Source: JBBQUP01 sp038212305 (GTDB lineage Bacteria; Bacteroidota; Bacteroidia; Bacteroidales; Marinilabiliaceae). Taken from it: DNA of 17,301 nucleotides. Position 1 is the first letter of the stretch. Every line of letters begins with the position of its first letter. Positions 6,812-13,374 of the stretch are shown here, one piece after another. The notes beneath the pieces were generated by a model. It was not told where the DNA came from. It saw only the letters and a program-made list of their open reading frames with translations, and did not search any database. The stretch lies in NCBI GenBank assembly GCA_038212305.1, contig JBBQUP010000075.1, positions 1 to 17,301 on the forward strand, given 5' to 3'. The position numbers were made by a program, and so were the translations under genes.

Positions 6812-8599
6812 TCAATCTAATTTTAAAACAGCTAAAAATGCTTTTTGTGGCACTTCAACGTTTCCAATTTGTTTAATCTTCTTTTTACCTTTTTTCTGTT
6901 TCTCTAAAAGTTTCCGTTTTCGACTAATGTCCCCACCATAACATTTGGCTGTTACATCTTTACGAAGTGCTTTTATGGTTTCGCGCGAAATAATTTTTGC
7001 TCCAATGGCCGCTTGGATTGCAATATCGAATTGCTGACGAGGAATAAGCTCTTTTAGCTTTTCGCACATCCTTCGACCAAACGATTGGGCATTGTCAACA
7101 TGAGTAAGTGTGGATAAAGCATCAACCACTTCGCTGTTTAATAATATATCGAGTTTTGCTAAACGCGATTCTCGAAAGCCAATGACGTGATAATCGAATG
7201 AGGCATATCCACGCGAAATACTTTTTAGCTTATCGTAGAAATCAAACACAATCTCAGCCATAGGCATATCAAAGTCAATTTCAACCCGGTCGCCGGTTAA
7301 GAAATGCTGACGGATAAGTTCACCTCTTTTACCTAAGCATAATGTCATGATATTACCCAAATAATCGGTTTTTGTGATGACTTGCGCACGAATATAAGGT
7401 TCTTCAACTTTTTCGAGAATGGTAGGTTCAGGTAACATCGATGGCATGTGCACATCAATGAGTTCGCCTTTTTTAGTGTAAGCTTTATATGGTACGTTGG
7501 GAACGGTGGTAATAACGCTCATGTCGAATTCGCGGTCAAGACGTTCCTGTATGATTTCCATGTGGAGCAATCCTAAAAATCCGCAACGAAAACCAAATCC
7601 TAAAGCGGCCGAAGATTCGGGCTGAAAAGTAAGTGATGCATCGTTGAGTTGTAGTTTCTCCATTGAGGTGCGTAGGTCTTCATAATCTTCGGCATCTATA
7701 GGATAAACGCCTGCAAATACCATGGGTTTAACCTCTTCGAAACCTTCAATGGCTTTGGCACATGGACGTTTTACATGAGTTATGGTATCTCCAACTTTAA
7801 CCTCTTTACTCGATTTTATACCCGAAATGATATAGCCCACAGAGCCTGTCCCGAGTGTTTGCTTGGGATCAAGTGTCAGTTTTAGAACGCCCACTTCATC
7901 GGCATGATACTCTTTATTGGTGGCAACAAATTTTACTAGATCACCTTTACTAATGGTGCCATTAATTATTTTAAAGTAGGCAATAATACCTCGAAACGAG
8001 TTAAATACCGAATCGAATATTAAGCACTGCAAGGGAGCTTCTGGATCTCCAGCTGGTTCAGGAACTTGACGAACGATGGCTTCAAGAATATCGTAAACAC
8101 CCATTCCAGTTTTTCCGCTGGCTCTAATAATATCGGTTCGTTTACAACCTACTAAATCAATAATTTGGTCTTCAACCTCTTCGGGCATAGCATTGTCCAA
8201 ATCCATTTTGTTAAGGATTGGAATAATATGCAAATCGTGATCGATGGCCTGATATAGGTTCGAGATAGTTTGCGCCTGAATGCCTTGAGATGCATCAACA
8301 ATTAACAAAGCTCCCTCGCAGGCAGCAATGGATCGCGATACTTCATACGAAAAATCAACGTGTCCAGGGGTATCAATTAGGTTTAGTAAGTATTTTTGAC
8401 CGTCTAATTCATAATTCATTTGTATGGCATGACTCTTAATAGTTATGCCACGTTCGCGCTCCAAGTCCATGTCGTCTAATACCTGAGCGTGCATATCTTT
8501 CCCTTCAACCGTTTTGGTATATTCCAATAATCGGTCGGCCAACGTACTTTTCCCATGATCGATATGGGCTATGATGCAAAAATTACGAATGTGCTTCAT
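6812..8599 (-). CDS. lepA: Elongation factor 4 (LepA), ribosomal GTPase
   Basis: LepA is a translational GTPase related to EF-G that acts on stalled or assembling ribosomes. The 595-residue length is that of the family. GTPase motifs are intact: AHIDHGKST (11-19), RGITI (50-54), DTPGH (76-80) and NKMD (130-133). The EF-G-like domains II, III and V and the LepA-specific C-terminal domain follow, ending in the basic segment GDISRKRKLLEKQKKGKKK. It stands alone, converging with rprY at a shared terminator. A perfect -7 element lies about 45 nt upstream of its ATG. Confidence 0.98.
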   Translation of the reverse strand: MKHIRNFCIIAHIDHGKSTLADRLLEYTKTVEGKDMHAQVLDDMDLERERGITIKSHAIQMNYELDGQKYLLNLIDTPGHVDFSYEVSRSIAACEGALLIVDASQGIQAQTISNLYQAIDHDLHIIPILNKMDLDNAMPEEVEDQIIDLVGCKRTDIIRASGKTGMGVYDILEAIVRQVPEPAGDPEAPLQCLIFDSVFNSFRGIIAYFKIINGTISKGDLVKFVATNKEYHADEVGVLKLTLDPKQTLGTGSVGYIISGIKSSKEVKVGDTITHVKRPCAKAIEGFEEVKPMVFAGVYPIDAEDYEDLRTSMEKLQLNDASLTFQPESSAALGFGFRCGFLGLLHMEIIQERLDREFDMSVITTVPNVPYKAYTKKGELIDVHMPSMLPEPTILEKVEEPYIRAQVITKTDYLGNIMTLCLGKRGELIRQHFLTGDRVEIDFDMPMAEIVFDFYDKLKSISRGYASFDYHVIGFRESRLAKLDILLNSEVVDALSTLTHVDNAQSFGRRMCEKLKELIPRQQFDIAIQAAIGAKIISRETIKALRKDVTAKCYGGDISRKRKLLEKQKKGKKKIKQIGNVEVPQKAFLAVLKLD

Positions 8600-8644
8600 T
8601 CACAAATGTTAACTAATCAGTTTTGAAACTTATTTCAGCGAATG

Positions 8645-8652
8645 CAAAGATA
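8645..8652 (-). promoter_or_regulatory. -7 promoter element of lepA
   Basis: On the minus strand this reads TATCTTTG, a perfect TAnnTTTG followed by CA, 45 nt before the lepA start codon. A clear TTTG at -33 is missing; only TTG-like sequences lie upstream. Confidence 0.5.
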
Positions 8653-8738
8653 TTCAATTCTCCGACAATTGCGATAGGTTGAAACAGCCCATTGTGATTT
8701 TTTAATCATGACATTAGGCTACTTCCAATTTTTGCATT

Positions 8739-8766
8739 AAAAAAGGCCAGAATTAACCAGCCTTTT
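8739..8766 (-). terminator. Rho-independent terminator of the outer-membrane barrel gene
   Basis: On the minus strand AAAAGGC (8766-8760) pairs with GCCTTTT (8747-8741) around a 12-nt loop and runs into a stretch of six T. It starts 22 nt after the stop of the beta-barrel gene and closes the sigma/anti-sigma/barrel run. Confidence 0.65.
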
Positions 8767-8787
8767 ATAATGTTGACACAATATTGA

Positions 8788-9435
8788 TTATATTCCAAAT
8801 AAGCGATATCCCAAACCAATGGTAAGCATATTGCCTTTGCGTTCGAAATCGACATTCGAAAGGCCGTTTGAAATATTGTTCAATCCCCATTCGTATCGGG
8901 CATCTAAAGTTAGTTTCCAAACCTGCAAACCTGCGCCTAGTTGGTAGCCCCAGTTGGCTTTTGTTACATCATCTTTTCCGCTAATGGTTGGAAGTGATAC
9001 GTTAGTTCCGTTTTTAGAAACAAATGATACTACTGGGCCTGTTATACCATATATTTTAGCCAGTTTTAAGTCTAGAATGGTAAGGTTTGCCAATAAAGGA
9101 ATATCCCAAGTATAAATATCAATGTTTTGATCTCCTAGGCTCACATTGCCGAGCGTGTATTTTGCCAATCCGCTCTTTTTAGCAAAATACATTTCGGGTT
9201 GAAACGAAACATTGCCAAAGAGTTTAATTCGACCATAAGCTCCAATTAAATAGCCATTTCGGGCATCATTTCTAACGCCATCGAAAGTTGGGGATAGCGG
9301 TTTGGTTAAGTTATTTGTTGTGTATTGCGTTGAGGTATAGCCTAATTTTAAGCCTAAAGCTATGCGATCTTGCGCTATGGCACTGCTAAAAAGTAGTGTT
9401 AATGCCAATGCTGAAATTAGAATGCTTTTTTTCAT
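8788..9435 (-). CDS. Small outer-membrane beta-barrel protein (porin-like, OMP_b-brl type)
   Basis: The 215-residue product begins with a clear signal peptide (MKKSILISALALTLLFSSAIA, cleaved before QDR). The rest alternates hydrophobic/aromatic residues and glycine as expected for a barrel of about eight strands (GLKLGYTSTQY, GAYGRIKLFG, QPEMYFAKKSG, WGYQLGAGLQV, LDARYEWGL). The last strand, LTIGLGYRLFGI, ends the protein. This fits the 'outer membrane beta-barrel' family common in Bacteroidota; the specific role is unknown. It lies 85 nt downstream of the TonB/anti-sigma-like gene on the same strand. It may share that transcript or use a weak promoter of its own (TAATTTAT at 9477-9484, minus strand, with TTTG 21 nt upstream). 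The position suggests it belongs to the envelope module. Confidence 0.82.
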   Translation of the reverse strand: MKKSILISALALTLLFSSAIAQDRIALGLKLGYTSTQYTTNNLTKPLSPTFDGVRNDARNGYLIGAYGRIKLFGNVSFQPEMYFAKKSGLAKYTLGNVSLGDQNIDIYTWDIPLLANLTILDLKLAKIYGITGPVVSFVSKNGTNVSLPTISGKDDVTKANWGYQLGAGLQVWKLTLDARYEWGLNNISNGLSNVDFERKGNMLTIGLGYRLFGI

Positions 9436-9520
9436 GGTTGAGTTGTTTTATTAAGTGAATTGATCGGTTAGAAAACATAAATTATGCCACCTTTTATTTT
9501 TGTCGCAAACATTGATGGTT

Positions 9521-10549
9521 TTAAGGATTAAACGAAACTTGAATTATATGTGTTGCCTCAATTTTAGTATTGTTTGTTGTGGCAGAATTCCATGCAGGAC
9601 TATCTTTTAATACACGTTTAACTTCGTTAGTATAATCATCTGATGGTGATTTAATAATTTCGACGTTGTTGATTTTACCATAAATTGATATGGTTAGTTT
9701 TAATACAACAACCTCCTTTTTTCCTGTTCCATTGTTTGGATAAGCAAGGTTTTCCTCAATCCATTGAATGTATTTAGCCATTCCCATTACAGGTGTTGGA
9801 TTGGAATATTCATTTGTAGGTGTGTCCATTTCAACACGACTTACAGCACCAGCAACTGATGCTTTTTTCTGTGTTCCAGAACCCACTACAACCACTCCGT
9901 TGAGTGTCAATTGTTGTGGGTTAATTGTGATATTATTGGCTGAATCGGTTGTTGCTGATTGCGATGGCGCCATTGCGATAGTGATTTCTTTTGATTCTTC
10001 ATCTTCGAAATGAATTATTTCATTCGTTTTATCTAATCGAATTTCTTTTAGTTGTGCGATTATAGGTTTGTCGCTTACTTTTGCTTCAATGGTATTATTT
10101 AGTTTTAATCGAGCTAATTGTTTTGCCTCTGCGTTTTCGCTTGCTTTATTCGTATCAGGCATGTTTATTGGCTCATCAAGTAAGTTTATTTCTGCTGAGT
10201 CTGTTTCAATCTTGTCAGCTACCAAAGTTTTTTGTATGGGATCGGTAATTAAAATCCAAACCAACATCGAGGGAATCATAACTAATGCAATTATAGCTGC
10301 AATACGTAAAAAAACAGTTAATACTCTTCGATTTTTATTGCGTTTGAGTCTATTTGAAAGATCGTTGAGGTCGGTTTCCAATTCGTCTGCATTTAAAGTC
10401 GATAAACCGTCCATGGCTTCGCTATCAAAATCATCGCGCATGAGTTGTCGTTCCAACAGATTCATATCAGCATGTGAGAGCTTTCCCGATAGGTAATCGA
10501 GAAAATCTTGTTGCGACAAATCTTTTTTATGTGAATGACGTTTTTCCAT
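9521..10549 (-). CDS. Membrane protein: anti-sigma-like N-terminus, TonB C-terminal domain
   Basis: The 342-residue product starts 2 nt after the stop of the ECF sigma gene, so the two are probably made together. Residues 1-78 are cytoplasmic, with the pattern DFLDYLSGKLSHADMNLLER...DDFDSEAMDG seen at the head of many Bacteroidota anti-sigma-like proteins. A single membrane helix spans about 79-102. The periplasmic part includes a low-complexity linker. At 218-239 it has a SusC-type TonB-box-like segment (VVVVGSGTQKKASVAGAVS), then a TonB_C-like domain (about 253-341: GMAKYIQWIEENLAYP, VVVLKLTISIYGKINNVEIIKSP, FNP end). Related proteins, as I recall them, carry a full CarboxypepD-like domain before this segment; here I cannot recognise one. 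The likely role is to hold or release the sigma factor in response to an envelope event. Function as an energy transducer is less certain. Confidence 0.75.
   Translation of the reverse strand: MEKRHSHKKDLSQQDFLDYLSGKLSHADMNLLERQLMRDDFDSEAMDGLSTLNADELETDLNDLSNRLKRNKNRRVLTVFLRIAAIIALVMIPSMLVWILITDPIQKTLVADKIETDSAEINLLDEPINMPDTNKASENAEAKQLARLKLNNTIEAKVSDKPIIAQLKEIRLDKTNEIIHFEDEESKEITIAMAPSQSATTDSANNITINPQQLTLNGVVVVGSGTQKKASVAGAVSRVEMDTPTNEYSNPTPVMGMAKYIQWIEENLAYPNNGTGKKEVVVLKLTISIYGKINNVEIIKSPSDDYTNEVKRVLKDSPAWNSATTNNTKIEATHIIQVSFNP
9833..9898 (-). other. TonB-box-like motif of SusC type inside the TonB-domain protein
   Basis: Residues 218-239 contain VVVVGSGTQKK followed by a GAVS turn, nearly the signature that joins the CarboxypepD-like domain to the plug in SusC-type receptors (VVVVGYGTQKK...LTGAVS). 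The usual Tyr is Ser here. There is no plug or barrel after it. Confidence 0.7.
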
Positions 10550-10551
10550 GG

Positions 10552-11145
10552 TTATTGATACAATGATGTTTCGGTATTGCTTTCGAGACAGATTTTTAGG
10601 TTTCGTTTACCGTTTTGTATGTAGCTTTTTATTTTATTTAAATTCGTGTTTAATTTATCTGCAATTTGCTGATAACAATGGTTTTGAATATAAAATAACT
10701 CGATGCAAATGCGTTGGTCTTTTTTAAGTTTGGTAATACACTCGGATAAAGCAATTGATAGCTGTTGACCTTCATCGCTGTCTAAAGGATGCAAAGTAGT
10801 ATCAGATTCCATAATTAAATCGGGATTATCTTCCCAATTTTTTTCATGCTTGTTAATTGATTTTTGTTTTCGTAAAGCCATCAAACAATGGTTTTTGGTA
10901 ACTACATATAGCCAAGGTTTAAACTCTCGAATAGGCGTTGTGGGCAAATCCGAAATTATTTTCTCGAAAACGGCCATTGTCGCTTCTTTAGCATCATCGC
11001 TGTTTTTAAGGTATTTTAATGCCACGCCATAAGTAAGGTGCATGTATCGTTTAAAAAGAATTCCTACGGCATCAAGGTCACCATCTGCTATAAAAAGAGA
11101 TAGAAGTTCAGAATCGGTTTTTGAGTTTTTTGTATTAAAAGTCAT
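10552..11145 (-). CDS. ECF-type RNA polymerase sigma factor
   Basis: The 197-residue product has sigma region 2 (about 25-90: AVGILFKRYMHLTYGVALKYL, DAKEATMAVFEKI, FKPWLYVVTKNHCLMALRK). Its region 4 helix-turn-helix is at about 133-190 (LKKDQRICIELFYIQNHCYQQIADKL...KIKSYIQNGKRNLK). I place the start at the ATG at 11145. The reading frame stays open upstream to an ATG at 11295, but those extra 50 residues are not sigma-like and would overlap the start of the divergent VWA gene. Two nucleotides separate it from the anti-sigma/TonB-like gene, its likely regulator. Probable targets are its own operon and the divergent VWA gene across the 94-bp gap, which is inference. Confidence 0.9.
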   Translation of the reverse strand: MTFNTKNSKTDSELLSLFIADGDLDAVGILFKRYMHLTYGVALKYLKNSDDAKEATMAVFEKIISDLPTTPIREFKPWLYVVTKNHCLMALRKQKSINKHEKNWEDNPDLIMESDTTLHPLDSDEGQQLSIALSECITKLKKDQRICIELFYIQNHCYQQIADKLNTNLNKIKSYIQNGKRNLKICLESNTETSLYQ

Positions 11146-11239
11146 GCATCGTGTTGAAAAAATAAAATTAGCATTTTTTTTTATGGAATTTTTAATTCGT
11201 GTGCATCTTATGAGAAAGCAACCATTAAAACTTATAGAT
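11146..11239. promoter_or_regulatory. Divergent intergenic region, sigma gene / VWA gene
   Basis: These 94 bp must hold the promoters of both divergent genes. I see no good housekeeping TTTG/TAnnTTTG pair on either strand. A 7-of-8 match to a -7 element (TAAGTTTT, minus strand, 11227-11234) lacks a -33 partner. The absence fits control by an alternative sigma factor but does not show it. Confidence 0.35.
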
Positions 11240-13183
11240 ATGAAACGATTTAAAAATTTATTTATTTCAATTGCAAATGATAGTAGATTATGCAATTGGC
11301 TGACTAATCATTTTTTTGGAGCAATGGTTTTGTTCAGTTTTGTGCTGATTTCAGTATCCATAAATGCTCAAACTTCTCGAACAATAGCTGGAATTGTTTA
11401 CGATGAAAGCAAACAACCTTTGCCTGGTGCATGTGTAATGGTCGAAAAATCATCAAATGGCAAGATAACTGATATGGATGGAAAATTCTCAATTAGAGTT
11501 AGTTCGACTGATAAAACATTGGTATTCACATTTATTGGTTATTTGGCTCAAAAAGTGTCAATATGGCAAAAAGATTCGGTTATAATTGAGTTGCAACCTG
11601 ATGCTCAGAACATGGAGGAAGTAGTTGTTGTTGGTTATGGAACTCAGCGCAAATCATGTCTCACAGGAGCTATTTCCTCTGGTATGCCAACTGATAAATC
11701 AAAACCATATTATGCAAGTGCGCCTAAGTACGAGCGAGAAGATTTTAATACTGAGAGCTATACTAAAAACAACGAGAATGGCTTTAAAGATGTTCAGAGT
11801 CAAGCGTTATCGACTTTTTCGATTGACGTAGATCGTGCATCGTACACCAACGTAAGGCGGTTTTTAAATGGCGGACAGTTGCCACCTCCCGATGCTGTAA
11901 GGGTTGAAGAGATGATTAACTATTTTGCCTACGATTATCAAAATCCAGTGGGCGATGATCCATTTGTTGTGAATCACGAAATGGCTGTTTGTCCATGGGC
12001 ACCGGAACACCGACTTTTAAAAATTGCGCTGAAAGGCAAAGAGATAGAAAAGGAAAATCTTCCGGCTTCGAATCTTGTGTTTTTAATCGATGTGTCGGGC
12101 TCGATGAATTCTGCCAATAAGTTGCCATTGCTAAAAGCGTCACTTAATCTATTAGTCAATCAGCTCCGACCAAATGATCGAGTGGCTATGGTTGTATATG
12201 CCGGAGCTGCGGGTGTGGTTTTAGAGCCTACATCTGGAAATCAACGAACTAAAATATTGGATGCACTAAATCGTTTGGAAGCAGGAGGTTCAACAGCTGG
12301 GGGTGCTGGATTGAAGCTCGCCTATAAACTGGCTTCTGATAGTTTTATTAAAGGAGGTAATAATCGTATTATTCTCGCTACCGATGGTGATTTTAATGTG
12401 GGTGCCAGTTCTGATGGTGATATGCAACGAATGGTTGAAGACGGTCGTGATTCGGGTGTTTTTATGACTGTATTAGGTTTTGGCATGGGTAATTACAAGG
12501 ATAGTAAACTGGAGACGATTGCTAATAAGGGCAACGGAAACTATGGTTACATCGATAATTTGCAGGAAGCTCAAAAAATGTTGATCTCCGAATTTGGCGG
12601 AACGCTTTTTACTATTGCAAAAGATGTGAAGTTTCAATTGGAGTTTAATCCCGCAAAAGTTGCTGCTTATCGATTAATTGGTTACGAGAATCGATTGTTG
12701 AATAACGAAGATTTTAATGATGATAAAAAGGATGCAGGTGAGATGGGAGCTGGGCATGTTGTTACTGCTCTTTACGAACTAGTACCTGTAACTGCTCGAG
12801 ATGCGAAAAAGTATTTGGGAAAAACGGATAACCTTAAGTATCAGTCTAAAAATGATATTTCATCAAATTCTCAGGAATGGTTAACATGTAAACTTAGATA
12901 CAAAGAGCCATCGGGTTCGAAAAGCAAACTCATGGAAATACCTGTGTTAGGAAATGATCAAAGGTTTGCAGATGCTTCTTCCGATTTTCGATTTGCATCA
13001 TCAGTAGCTGCATTTGGAATGAAGCTTTCAAATTCGGCGTATGCTTCAGCTATCGATTACAGTGAAATTTCGAAGATGGCAAATGCTTCACGAGGAAATG
13101 ATGAGGATGGTTATCGGGCCGAGTTATGCCGATTGGTTAAGATTGCCGCCGATTTATCCAGAACAGGAATCAGTACCGACTAA
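11240..13183 (+). CDS. Secreted VWA-domain protein with CarboxypepD-like and YfbK domains
   Basis: I chose the ATG at 11240, which gives 647 residues and a signal peptide (MKRFKNLF..., hydrophobic core about 27-42, cleavage near SINA-QTS). An open stretch upstream to 11042 runs antisense to the sigma gene and is not protein-like. Domains in order: CarboxypepD regulatory-like (47-118, IAGIVYDESKQPLPGACVMV...GYLAQ); a SusC-type TonB-box-like motif (128-146, VVVVGYGTQRKSCLTGAIS); a YfbK/VWA N-terminal segment (about 190-250, FSIDVDRASYTNVRRFLNGG, RVEEMINYF); the VWA domain (about 278-455) with a complete metal site (D284-x-S-x-S288, T352, D382); and a DUF3520-like C-terminal part. It probably works in the periplasm or at the outer membrane in metal-dependent protein binding. 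It is divergent from the ECF sigma gene and ends at a strong terminator. Confidence 0.88.
   Translation: MKRFKNLFISIANDSRLCNWLTNHFFGAMVLFSFVLISVSINAQTSRTIAGIVYDESKQPLPGACVMVEKSSNGKITDMDGKFSIRVSSTDKTLVFTFIGYLAQKVSIWQKDSVIIELQPDAQNMEEVVVVGYGTQRKSCLTGAISSGMPTDKSKPYYASAPKYEREDFNTESYTKNNENGFKDVQSQALSTFSIDVDRASYTNVRRFLNGGQLPPPDAVRVEEMINYFAYDYQNPVGDDPFVVNHEMAVCPWAPEHRLLKIALKGKEIEKENLPASNLVFLIDVSGSMNSANKLPLLKASLNLLVNQLRPNDRVAMVVYAGAAGVVLEPTSGNQRTKILDALNRLEAGGSTAGGAGLKLAYKLASDSFIKGGNNRIILATDGDFNVGASSDGDMQRMVEDGRDSGVFMTVLGFGMGNYKDSKLETIANKGNGNYGYIDNLQEAQKMLISEFGGTLFTIAKDVKFQLEFNPAKVAAYRLIGYENRLLNNEDFNDDKKDAGEMGAGHVVTALYELVPVTARDAKKYLGKTDNLKYQSKNDISSNSQEWLTCKLRYKEPSGSKSKLMEIPVLGNDQRFADASSDFRFASSVAAFGMKLSNSAYASAIDYSEISKMANASRGNDEDGYRAELCRLVKIAADLSRTGISTD
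11621..11677 (+). other. TonB-box-like motif of SusC type in the VWA protein
   Basis: The encoded residues 128-146 read VVVVGYGTQRKSCLTGAIS, a near-consensus copy of the SusC-type TonB-box region. It sits just after the CarboxypepD-like domain as in receptors, but a VWA module replaces plug and barrel. Confidence 0.75.
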
Positions 13184-13202
13184 ATCTTAGGTTATTTCAT
13201 TT

Positions 13203-13234
13203 AATAGCCATCGGTTTTTATCGGTGGCTATTTT
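13203..13234 (+). terminator. Rho-independent terminator after the VWA gene
   Basis: A hairpin with arms 13203-13215 and 13220-13232 (13 pairs, two of them G-U) closes on a TTTT loop and is followed by TTATTTTA. It starts 20 nt after the VWA stop codon and separates it from the receptor gene. Confidence 0.8.
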
Positions 13235-13374
13235 ATTTTATGTAAAAAAGGTTATTAAATAATGTTAAAATATCGTAGGTGTCAAAATTTAGTGCAACCT
13301 TTCAATTTATTATGGGTCATTTGTTGTAATTATTAATGTTGCAATTTTATATAGATTAAACCTACAACTAATTT

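Noticed and set aside
9768..10496. Two plus-strand open frames opposite the anti-sigma/TonB-like gene
   Set aside because: They are Ser/Ala-rich mirror frames of a real coding region with recognisable domains; no independent support.
11042..11239. 66-residue N-terminal extension of the VWA protein
   Set aside because: It runs antisense to the sigma gene's 5' end and its sequence is basic and irregular. The ATG at 11240 gives a proper signal peptide.
11146..11295. 50-residue N-terminal extension of the sigma factor from an ATG at 11295
   Set aside because: The extension is not sigma-like and would overlap the signal-peptide region of the divergent VWA gene. The ATG at 11145 gives a normal ECF sigma N-terminus.
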